Positions 1 through 6,336 of a DNA stretch of 8,710 bases are shown one piece after another. The notes below the pieces were generated by a model. The model was not told the origin of the DNA. It did not search any database and saw nothing but the letters and a program-made list of their open reading frames with translations. Both the position numbers and the translations under genes were made by a program. Each line of letters opens with the position of its first letter. The first letter of the stretch is position 1. The stretch is from a candidate division TA06 bacterium (GTDB taxonomy: Bacteria; Hydrothermota; DG-26; E44-bin18; JADFOU01): the NCBI GenBank assembly GCA_022562655.1, contig JADFOU010000071.1, forward strand, positions 1-8,710. Direction: 5' to 3'.

Positions 1-1
1 G

Positions 2-220
2 CCGGGCTGGATAAACTCGGACGGGTCGGTGTCGGCTTTCTCATTTGGCGGCGTGCGGGGGTTTATTTCGGAATCTCTGGACAAGGCTGAAGTTCGAGCC
101 TGGATCGGCCAGGAAGCCGTGGGTCGGATAGGGCAAATCGTAAACGCGGAATCCGGGCGTTTGGAAGAATTGGAGTCCGATTGCAGGCTGGTCCACGGCG
201 ACTTCAATCCCAGCAACGTC
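2..220 (+). other. Segment resembling an aminoglycoside-phosphotransferase-family kinase, cut off after the catalytic loop
   Basis: The translation before about base 220 follows the order seen in APH/choline kinase-like proteins: a helical stretch (SESLDKAEVRAWIGQEAVG), then RLEEL, then RLVHGDFNPSNV. HGDxxxxN is the family's catalytic loop, with the Asp acting as base and the Asn helping bind Mg. In the family the next part is a hydrophobic strand and a second metal-binding Asp (typically LDWE/D) followed by a helical domain. None of this is present; beta-propeller-like sequence starts within about six residues. The segment is therefore a kinase fragment joined in frame to something else. I infer this from motif order and spacing, not from an alignment. 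Confidence 0.55.
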
Positions 221-1396
221 GGCCGGGGGGGGACAGACTGGATGGACTTGGCGGAGGACAATTGTACGATGTTCTGGACGGTAGAAGACCAGAACGTTCG
301 GATATATGACGTTTGCAACGATCTCAGCCTGGGTGTCTTCAACGTCAACCCTCTCCCCCATACTTTTTCATTCGGACTGCGCATCCTTCCTGATGGAGGT
401 ATTCTTGTTGCGAACACGAATGTTGTTGTCCGTTTGGACGCTGGTGGAAACCAGATTCAGACCTACGATGCACCGGGCGAGAACTTCTGGTTCTCCTTGA
501 ACTTGGCACCTGGTTGCCACGAGTTCTGGTCCGGGGGATTGGAAACGGGAAAGGCCTACAGATTCGATATCGAATCAGGGGATATACTTGAAGTCCTGGA
601 TACTGGCGGAGGAGAATTTAATCTAGGTGGACTGATCATCAAGGGAAAATGCCTGGCTTGTGTACCCCTCTGTGACCAGAGGACCCAGGGATTCTGGAGG
701 AGGGTCTGCAAGAAACCCCATCCAGAGGAACTCAATGGGGTTGATCCTTATGTGGACGATGTCGTTGCTCTCGGCTCCCCCATCTTCGACGGTTTTGATG
801 CTGGCGACATCTGTGATTTGATGGCGGTCTCTCCACCGGAGAACGATCCATGCCGGAAGGCGAGGAGGCAGTTTGCGGCCATCCTCCTCAACATCGCCTC
901 GGATCGGCTCACCACATGCCAGGGCATTACCGATGGCAGTACAGTGCAGGATGCCATTGACGAGATCAAAACCCTCTTGGCCTCTGGATCGGATGACGAC
1001 TGCAAAGAGGCTCAAGGCTTGGCTGCCGAGATCAATGAGGGGACAGCCCTTGTGGATTGCAATTTAAGATTTTCATCACCAACAAGGGTAGACATTTCCC
1101 TCTCCAAGAACTCTCCCAACCCCTTCTCTTCCACCACCACCATTCACTACATCCTCCCAGCAGTCAGCAGTCAGCAATCAGCAATCAATAACCCGACTCG
1201 GGTCAGGCTTGCGATCTACGATATAACAGGACGGGTGGTGCGAACATTAGTGGATGGAGTGCAGGAGGTGGGCAGCTATACCGTGGAGTGGAATGGGAAG
1301 AACAGCAGGGAACAGGAAGTACCAAACGGTATCTATTTCTATCGCCTGCAAATGGGCGATTATACTGCTACAAAGAAATTAATCCTGCTTCGTTGA
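2..1396 (+). CDS. Secreted modular protein with beta-propeller-like region and FlgD-like/T9SS-type C-terminal domain, 5' partial and probably chimeric
   Basis: The frame is open to the left edge; the first start-like codon is a GTG at 29, and residues below count from it (455 aa). Residues 1-64 do not look secreted: they resemble aminoglycoside/choline-kinase-type phosphotransferases and end in the catalytic-loop motif VHGDFNPSN (55-63). From about 70 to 210 the protein changes to a propeller-like module (DLAEDNCTMFW, LRILPDGGILVA, VVRLDAGGNQIQTY) usual in large exported proteins. Residues 211-344 form a Cys-rich module starting CDQRTQGFWRRVC, with further Cys near 262, 275, 297, 325 and 344. 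Residues 356-455 are a FlgD-Ig/type A sorting-like domain (SPNPF at 362-366, YDITGRVVRTL, NGIYFYRL, Arg end), which in the family directs or anchors exported proteins. A 12-residue loop insertion there is encoded by a tandem repeat. No signal peptide is visible, as expected for a 5'-partial gene. Specific function unknown. Confidence 0.8.
   Translation, partial: PGWINSDGSVSAFSFGGVRGFISESLDKAEVRAWIGQEAVGRIGQIVNAESGRLEELESDCRLVHGDFNPSNVGRGGTDWMDLAEDNCTMFWTVEDQNVRIYDVCNDLSLGVFNVNPLPHTFSFGLRILPDGGILVANTNVVVRLDAGGNQIQTYDAPGENFWFSLNLAPGCHEFWSGGLETGKAYRFDIESGDILEVLDTGGGEFNLGGLIIKGKCLACVPLCDQRTQGFWRRVCKKPHPEELNGVDPYVDDVVALGSPIFDGFDAGDICDLMAVSPPENDPCRKARRQFAAILLNIASDRLTTCQGITDGSTVQDAIDEIKTLLASGSDDDCKEAQGLAAEINEGTALVDCNLRFSSPTRVDISLSKNSPNPFSSTTTIHYILPAVSSQQSAINNPTRVRLAIYDITGRVVRTLVDGVQEVGSYTVEWNGKNSREQEVPNGIYFYRLQMGDYTATKKLILLR
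1158..1185. repeat. 7-bp tandem repeat inside the sorting-domain coding sequence
   Basis: Four heptamers lie head to tail: cagcagt, cagcagt, cagcaat, cagcaat. They encode most of a loop (AVSSQQSAINN) between the YILP and RVRLAIYD strands of the C-terminal domain, where related domains usually go from strand to strand with few residues. The 12-mer gtcagcaatcag (1170-1181) recurs at 2572-2583 in a spacer, so the unit is not confined to this gene. Confidence 0.75.
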
Positions 1397-1419
1397 ACCG
1401 CTTACTTCAAGCCCACATA

Positions 1420-1469
1420 ACGAAGCCCTCTTGAGTCCGCATGAGGCGAATCAAGAGGGCTTCGTTTTT
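1420..1469 (+). terminator. Intrinsic terminator between convergent genes
   Basis: A perfect 15-bp stem (acgaagccctcttga at 1420-1434 with its complement at 1451-1465) is followed by five T (1465-1469), about 23 bases after the stop of the plus-strand surface protein. The minus-strand lipoprotein gene ends 20 bases to the right. Its side lacks a clean T run, but so long a stem may also slow transcription from that direction. The 16-base loop contains a degenerate copy of the palindrome found at 2595-2611. Confidence 0.85.
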
Positions 1470-1489
1470 CTCTACAAACATCGATCCGC

Positions 1490-2542
1490 TCAATCCGCTG
1501 ATGATCGCATCAACGGATAGAACTTTTTCAAAATCGACGCAGGGCTTTCCTTCCCATCCGGTTCAAGAGAGAGAGGAATCCCCTCTATGGGTTCTTCCTC
1601 TTTCAAATCAAAAGGTCCATAGGTCCCGGAATAAATTAAATTCTCTTCCTCTTTCCAACCCACTAAGAGATAAGTCCCACCCAGGAGGGGAGTCAACCGG
1701 AATCCTCCCTCCTTTTCCTGAATGATCTCTAATAGAAGGAGTAGGGTCGTATCGCTATACGCCCCTGCAAAATTCAAAAGCCCGATGAGCGTTCCCTTCG
1801 GCTCCTCCAATACGACCCTCCCTGTGACGGACCCCTTCGGAAGAGAAACGTCTACTGTGAAGTGGGTGGAACGGGAATTCCTAAGAGGATTCCCGGCAAT
1901 ATCCCGACATCCCCCCGTCACATAAACCCTGTAAACAAATCCCTCTTGGAACCCCTCTTCATCACGGATTTGAACTTCAGACAGGGATGGACTCCAGTCA
2001 AGGACTAAGGCTCGGGGTGGAAGAATGATGATGGCTTCCCCCACTGCCGAAGTGTCCATGGATTCGGAGAAGGTCAGGACGAGCGATGTGTCTGGGGAGA
2101 CCTTTGTCATACCAGACGTGGGCGTGAGCGTTAGAAGCGTGGGGGAGATACCATCTCGGGTAGTACTCCCTCGGAACCTCTTCCTTCCTCTCTTCACCTC
2201 ATTCCCTGCGACGTCCAGGACACCTGTAATCTCAATGAGATATTCCTTATCCCCTTGTGGCTCCGTTGTCAGTTGCACGGATTTCCCATCTTTTTTCATA
2301 AGGGCAGAAATTACGGAGAGACTCTCACCTTCTAACAAAGTTACCTGATAATTCTCAATCGCTTCCGCCGAACCCTTCTCCATCTCTTCACTAAAAAGGA
2401 TCTCCAGATGATTTCGATCGACTGCCACAACCTCTCTCACCTTCGGTTTCCACCGATCCGGGCTGGGGGGAAGTTCCTTCCTGCCGCAGTGGACCAAGAG
2501 AAATACTCCCAGGATTACCAGAAGAAAAACCCTCTGAATCAT
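1490..2542 (-). CDS. Ig-like (SbsA/Big_5 type) domain lipoprotein
   Basis: A 350-aa exported protein, probably lipid-anchored. Residues 1-18 are a hydrophobic signal (MIQRVFLLVILGVFLLVH) followed by Cys19; the lipobox is atypical because His rather than Gly, Ala or Ser precedes the Cys. After a Pro-rich linker come two SbsA-type Ig-like domains, about 34-127 (ILFSEEMEKGSAEAIENYQV, ending VLDVAGNEV) and 133-231 (LVLTFSESMDTSAV, ending CRDIAGNPL). In each, the F(S)E-M element and the D-x-AGN turn are the family's marks. Residues 235-330 look like a carboxypeptidase-regulatory/transthyretin-like beta domain (GSVTGRVVL, LGGTYLLVGW). The start is ATG with a close AGGA upstream. Such proteins are structural or adhesive at the cell surface; the exact role is unknown. 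It stands alone on its strand, with a terminator-like spacer separating it from the methyltransferase gene. Confidence 0.82.
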   Translation of the reverse strand: MIQRVFLLVILGVFLLVHCGRKELPPSPDRWKPKVREVVAVDRNHLEILFSEEMEKGSAEAIENYQVTLLEGESLSVISALMKKDGKSVQLTTEPQGDKEYLIEITGVLDVAGNEVKRGRKRFRGSTTRDGISPTLLTLTPTSGMTKVSPDTSLVLTFSESMDTSAVGEAIIILPPRALVLDWSPSLSEVQIRDEEGFQEGFVYRVYVTGGCRDIAGNPLRNSRSTHFTVDVSLPKGSVTGRVVLEEPKGTLIGLLNFAGAYSDTTLLLLLEIIQEKEGGFRLTPLLGGTYLLVGWKEEENLIYSGTYGPFDLKEEEPIEGIPLSLEPDGKESPASILKKFYPLMRSSAD

Positions 2543-2560
2543 TTCCTATTTTCTAAATGA

Positions 2561-2589
2561 AAAATAAAAAGGTCAGCAATCAGGCTGAC
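2561..2589 (-). terminator. Probable intrinsic terminator of the methyltransferase gene
   Basis: Read on the minus strand, the hairpin gtcagc-ctgatt-gctgac (2589 to 2572) is followed by C and then TTTTTATTTT (2570 to 2561). It lies about 80 bases after the methyltransferase stop and just before the lipoprotein start, so it would separate the two transcripts. The stem is only 6 bp, and its sequence belongs to a short repeat also seen at 1170-1181. Confidence 0.6.
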
Positions 2590-2594
2590 TTCTG

Positions 2595-2611
2595 TTCCGC
2601 CTGAGGCGGAA
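2595..2611. repeat. Perfect palindrome, REP-like
   Basis: A 7-bp inverted repeat, ttccgcc-tga-ggcggaa, sits in the spacer directly next to the terminator hairpin. A 13-of-15 match (tccgcatgaggcgaa) is found at 1436-1450 in the loop of the other terminator. Short GC-rich palindromes of this kind are often dispersed through bacterial genomes; only two copies are visible here. Confidence 0.6.
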
Positions 2612-2671
2612 ATGCTAACATCTCAATTTTTAATTTGGTGAATTGGGATTTGGAATATGTCCTTATGGCTC

Positions 2672-3493
2672 CTACTTCCTTACGGCCACTACCGTAAGCC
2701 AGTTGCGCGGCACTGTCTCCAAGTTCAGATCCTGGAAGGCCTGCCGAACCCCCTCCTGAAGGGCATCTCGTCCCTTCTCCAGCGGCACGCCGGGCATGGC
2801 ACCCTGGATGAATTCCTCGTATTCGCTGATAGCCATATACCCCTGGAGAGTAAACAACGCAGGAAAGAGACTCTTGCGACCGATGGTGAAGCCATGCTGG
2901 CAGAGTAGATCCTCGTACTGTTCTGAGGTCAACTGGCGGCGGGCCTCCACCTTTCCCTTCTGAGGCATTATTCCATGGCGTCTCCGCAGGATACGCAGTG
3001 CCTTAAACATCCACTTCCGGTAGAATTGCTCCGTTTCCGGTGGAGGAGCACCTTGAAAAAAGGTGGTGTTGAAGGCGAAGATCCCCCCGGACTTGAGCGC
3101 TGTCGAGATCTGGGTGAGGAGTCTCGGCTTATCGGGGACCAGGTGAATGCCGTTGCAGAAGAAGACGCTGTCCACCTGCTCTTTCACGATCTCCGGGAGG
3201 TGCTCCACCCGGCTCTGAACAAAGTGGATGGCCACATTCCGGGCATTGTTCAGTTGGCTCATCGCCTCGCGAAGGGCCGCTGCCGACATGTCAATCCCGA
3301 TGACCAAGCTGTTCCGAGCACCCTCCAGCTTTTCCATGATCAGCCGGGTGACCGCTCCTGTGCCACAGCCCAGATCTACGACCTTCTGGCCTGGGCGGAG
3401 TCCTACAAGGTCCACAAGATGCGAGTTCGCCTGCTGGATAAAGCCTAGCTCCGCAAACTGTTTGTAGGAGAATTCAGTTGATTCTATACCCAC
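2672..3493 (-). CDS. Class I SAM-dependent methyltransferase
   Basis: A 273-aa soluble enzyme with a Rossmann-type methyltransferase fold. Motif I is VVDLGCGTG (38-46) and binds SAM; the acidic end of strand 2 is in VIGIDMS (D68), which contacts the ribose hydroxyls; motif II/III regions are VDSVFFCNGIHLVPD (107-121) and LKSGGIFAFNT (133-143). Length and layout fit the broad type-11/BioC-like group. The substrate cannot be read from the sequence. The basic stretch FKALRILRRRHG (163-174) and an extended C-terminus may belong to substrate binding. The start is taken as GTG at 3493, after a purine-rich gggggtaggg; no ATG lies upstream in frame before a stop at 3557-3559. It lies 126 bp after a fatty-acid desaturase gene on the same strand, so a lipid-linked substrate is possible, as an inference only. 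Confidence 0.85.
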   Translation of the reverse strand: MGIESTEFSYKQFAELGFIQQANSHLVDLVGLRPGQKVVDLGCGTGAVTRLIMEKLEGARNSLVIGIDMSAAALREAMSQLNNARNVAIHFVQSRVEHLPEIVKEQVDSVFFCNGIHLVPDKPRLLTQISTALKSGGIFAFNTTFFQGAPPPETEQFYRKWMFKALRILRRRHGIMPQKGKVEARRQLTSEQYEDLLCQHGFTIGRKSLFPALFTLQGYMAISEYEEFIQGAMPGVPLEKGRDALQEGVRQAFQDLNLETVPRNWLTVVAVRK

Positions 3494-3619
3494 CCCTACC
3501 CCCGTGATGCCTGACGTGGCATCGTAGGATGTGGTGACCTTAGCGTTAAAGGGAATTTAACCTGGGACGTACAAGAAGTCCATTGATAGAGAAGGAATGC
3601 CATTTAACCAATTGACAAT
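3494..3619. other. Spacer between desaturase and methyltransferase with two small inverted repeats
   Basis: The 126-bp gap holds gatgcc-tgacgt-ggcatc (3506-3523), which lies just upstream of the methyltransferase GTG, and gttaaa-gggaa-tttaac (3545-3561). Neither is followed by a T run on the minus strand, so they are not evident terminators. They could be operator or leader structures. On the minus strand, 3611-3600 reads ttggttaaatgg, the same 12-mer as 8284-8295. No clear promoter is visible. Confidence 0.35.
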
Positions 3620-4654
3620 TCAGCAAACAATCTCTTCTCCTTCCTGTTTCTGAATAGACTTAAGGTGCCGGAAGCTTACCAGCTTCTGCTGCTTTTCATC
3701 CCAAAGTTTTAAAGAGACGGTCTTCAGACTCTTCCAAAAAGTCAACGGAATTACATTCTGAAATACGGGATTCTCATCTAAACATTTCTGAAGGTTGTAG
3801 TTAGGAATCCTGGGGCTCAGATGGTGGATATGGTGTAGGCCGATGTTTCCAGTAAACCACTGGAGTATTTTGGGGAGTTTATAGTATGAGCTTCCTTGCA
3901 TTGCTGCTCGGGCGAAATCCCATTTGTCATGGTTTTCAAAATACGTTTCTTCAAACTGATGCTGGATATAAAAAAGCCAAACCCCTGCGGTTGTTGCGAG
4001 CAAGATGATCGGTATTGCAATTTGAAGGAACTGTTGAATGCCGATCGTCAACCCCATTGTTGCGACAAAGGCACCTAAAACCAAATTCGTCATGTGAACA
4101 CTTTTCTGCTCCTTGTTCCATAACCGGATATTGGGAAGCGGAACGCGGTTCATCAGAATAGAACTGAAAACTGGACCTAAGCCGAATATAACGAAGGGGT
4201 TGCGGTAGAGTCGGTATTTGAATCGCTTCCATTTGGAAAGTTGAAGATACTCTTTCACGGACAGGGTGATAACTTCACCTGGGCCGCGACTGCCCATGTT
4301 TCCCGCATGGGCATGATGCTCTGCATGAGGTTTCCGCCAGTGGTAGTATGGGGTGAGCGTAAGGACCCCGCAGATGAAGCCTATCGTATCATTGGCTCTT
4401 CTTGATTTGAAAAAAGAACCGTGCCCGCAATCATGCTGTATGATGAAAATCCGTACGAGAAATCCGGCAGAGGGGATCGCCAATGCCAGAGTGATCCAAT
4501 AGGAAATGTCCAGGCTGAGGTACATGAGGTACCAGGTAATGAAAAAAGGGATAAAGGAGTTGCAAATTTGCCAGATACCCTTCCTGAGGTCAGGGGTCCG
4601 GTATCTGGCAACGATATCCAACCAAGTCGGTTTCGAATATTTTGGTTGATCCAT
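3620..4654 (-). CDS. Membrane fatty-acid desaturase (DesA/delta-12-like family)
   Basis: A 344-aa integral membrane di-iron enzyme that would introduce a double bond into a lipid acyl chain, using O2 and electrons from ferredoxin or a similar donor. The three histidine boxes are intact: HDCGH (74-78), HAEHH (110-114) and HHIHH (274-278), plus QHQFEE (231-236), which often supplies another ligand. Hydrophobic spans near 30-50, 52-72, 152-168, 188-208 and 210-230 give the usual arrangement with the boxes on the cytoplasmic side. Length matches the family. ATG at 4654 is preceded by GGGAG about 9 bases upstream. Bond position and lipid substrate cannot be assigned. It lies between the inositol-phosphate enzyme (111 bp upstream) and the methyltransferase. 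Requiring O2, it implies an at least occasionally oxic habitat. Confidence 0.9.
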   Translation of the reverse strand: MDQPKYSKPTWLDIVARYRTPDLRKGIWQICNSFIPFFITWYLMYLSLDISYWITLALAIPSAGFLVRIFIIQHDCGHGSFFKSRRANDTIGFICGVLTLTPYYHWRKPHAEHHAHAGNMGSRGPGEVITLSVKEYLQLSKWKRFKYRLYRNPFVIFGLGPVFSSILMNRVPLPNIRLWNKEQKSVHMTNLVLGAFVATMGLTIGIQQFLQIAIPIILLATTAGVWLFYIQHQFEETYFENHDKWDFARAAMQGSSYYKLPKILQWFTGNIGLHHIHHLSPRIPNYNLQKCLDENPVFQNVIPLTFWKSLKTVSLKLWDEKQQKLVSFRHLKSIQKQEGEEIVC

Positions 4655-4765
4655 TTTGATTCTCCCTGTTAATATTTCTTAGAGTAGTTTGGTTTCCCTA
4701 GTCCGGTGGATCCAGGAAGGCTAAGCTCGAAGGGCTGTCTGTGACTCCGCCAGTACCTGCGACTT

Positions 4766-6097
4766 CTAAGAGTAATCACCCGAAAGTTGTACATTTCTTA
4801 AGATGTATATTCGTCTTAACGCTACGACATTTGTCAGGATTCCAAGAAGGATGAGGGTATAAAAGATTTGATTGGTTAATGCCCCGATCAGAATTAAGAA
4901 TAACCTAATATCTCTCCCAAATCTTAAATTAACCTTCTTTTTTCCCCTTGTCAAGATTAAATCATATGGGATTGCTGTGTAACTGGTCATGAAACTGCCC
5001 ACTAAGGCAATCAATCCAACAATCCATACTTCAACCCTGTTGTGAAGACTCCACAACCCAAAAGTCATTCCCAAAATTAGGAAGACATCTGCATAACGAT
5101 CCAGGAATCTATCCCACCACGCTCCGTAATCAGATTGTTGAAATTTGAGTCTCGCCACTTCACCATCAGACCCATCCATAACGGAAGAGAACTGGGATAG
5201 GAGTCCCCCTATGACAATCGGAAGATAATGACCCAGAGAGAAAAAAAAGGCGGATAACAAACAGAGGAGAAAACTGAAGAATGAAATGGTGTTCGGATTG
5301 ATTCTTGTTTTGACCAAGAGTTTCGAGATTGGAATGGAGAGAGGTCTATTCAAAAATTTTGATACGGGACCATCTGTAGGTTTCGATAATTTTTTACACA
5401 AGAGTCTTTCAGCATTTTGGAGATTCTCTCGAGTATCAATATCCATCCAAAAATGATCTTTGAGATCCAAAGGCCTCATCTTTCCCCCTCTTGCCAAAAC
5501 TCTTATCCCACCGGAGAGGGTTTCATCCCCGCCCTTGGCACTCTCTTCTATTGCTTCAAAAATGGAGGGGGACAAGAGAAAGATGCCACAATCAACAGCA
5601 TCATAATCCTCTATTTTCTTGCCAATATCTACAATGTGGCCATTTTCAATCTTCACCTTGGTGGCATCATCCAGATCAATATACTCTTTCGGTTTTTGAT
5701 CAACCACCAAAATAGATTCACCCTCTTTCGATTCAGTCTTCTTTAACTCTTTTAATATCCTGGGGTCAAAAATATGGTCTCCCATCAATAGAATAAATCT
5801 TTCCTTTAACATTTCTTTTGCTTTTAAAACTGAATAGCCGTTTGCTCTCTGCCAATCTTTATTTTCAACATAAGTGATCTTTACTGCATAGCGATTTCCA
5901 TTGCCTAATTTCTTTTTGATCTTTTCTCCAAAGTACCCGATGACGATGATAAATTCATCAATTCCCGCCTGTTTTGCGGCAAAGAGTACTCTCTCAATCA
6001 AAGATAAGCCCAAAAGCTGCGCCAAGGGCTTATATCCATTTTTTATAAGGCTCCTGAAACGACTACTTTTCCCAGCAATAATGATTAAGGCTTTCAC
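4766..6097 (-). CDS. Bifunctional inositol-1-phosphate cytidylyltransferase / CDP-alcohol phosphatidyltransferase (IPCT/DIPPS type)
   Basis: A 443-aa fusion. Residues 1-235 are a nucleotidyltransferase (IIAGKSSRF 6-14 at the phosphate loop, KPL 23-25, metal-site Asp in MGDHIFD 105-111, WMDID 217-221) that would make CDP-inositol from CTP and inositol-1-phosphate. Residues 245-435 are a membrane CDP-alcohol phosphotransferase. Its signature is complete: D308, D311-G312, A315-R316, G325, D329, D333, with the family's 2, 2, 8, 3, 3 spacings, followed by several hydrophobic helices. In Archaeoglobus and Thermotoga-like organisms this fusion joins CDP-inositol to inositol-1-phosphate, giving the phosphorylated precursor of di-myo-inositol phosphate, a heat-stress solute. 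A phosphoinositol-lipid product is the alternative. The start is GTG at 6097 after ggagtagga, a good ribosome site. The inositol-phosphate synthase that would feed it is not in the window. Confidence 0.87.
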   Translation of the reverse strand: MKALIIIAGKSSRFRSLIKNGYKPLAQLLGLSLIERVLFAAKQAGIDEFIIVIGYFGEKIKKKLGNGNRYAVKITYVENKDWQRANGYSVLKAKEMLKERFILLMGDHIFDPRILKELKKTESKEGESILVVDQKPKEYIDLDDATKVKIENGHIVDIGKKIEDYDAVDCGIFLLSPSIFEAIEESAKGGDETLSGGIRVLARGGKMRPLDLKDHFWMDIDTRENLQNAERLLCKKLSKPTDGPVSKFLNRPLSIPISKLLVKTRINPNTISFFSFLLCLLSAFFFSLGHYLPIVIGGLLSQFSSVMDGSDGEVARLKFQQSDYGAWWDRFLDRYADVFLILGMTFGLWSLHNRVEVWIVGLIALVGSFMTSYTAIPYDLILTRGKKKVNLRFGRDIRLFLILIGALTNQIFYTLILLGILTNVVALRRIYILRNVQLSGDYS

Positions 6098-6168
6098 CTT
6101 TTTTCCTACTCCATATTATAAAGTGACTATAACACTTAAGACCCCAAAAACCGTTTGTATCCCGCCCC

Positions 6169-6258
6169 ATTATACCAAAATCTCCTTGAAGCATTTGTGC
6201 CAACTCGGAGTCTACTTTCACCCTCACCTGTCGAGGAACTCCTTAGAAAATCGAGGAA
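6169..6258 (-). promoter_or_regulatory. Possible promoter and upstream direct repeat for the IPCT/DIPPS gene
   Basis: On the minus strand a perfect TATAAT lies at 6174-6169, about 72 bases before the GTG start, but the matching -35 position (6197-6192, caaatg) is poor. Farther upstream the plus strand carries tcgaggaa twice (6231-6238 and 6251-6258), exactly 20 bases apart, or two helical turns. A weak -35 with phased repeats would suit an activator-dependent promoter. A second TATAAT at 6120-6115 is very close to the start codon. No coding sequence is seen in 6098-6336. Confidence 0.3.
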
Positions 6259-6336
6259 TTAAAGAAAACCCTTGAACTTGCGAAAATCACCTGAGAAGGA
6301 TTTTTTTAGTCCAGTGCCCACTGGTCGATTAGGGTC

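Noticed and set aside
1158..1185. CRISPR-like array
   Set aside because: The units are 7 bp with no spacers; this is a simple tandem repeat.
6190..6210. Sigma-54 promoter (minus-strand ttggcacaaatgctt)
   Set aside because: TGGCAC is present, but the GC element at the required spacing is missing.
6308..6330. Inverted repeat ccagt-gcc-c-actgg with a T run, as terminator of hflC
   Set aside because: The T run lies on the wrong side for the minus-strand hflC, and no plus-strand gene ends there. The stem is only 5 bp.
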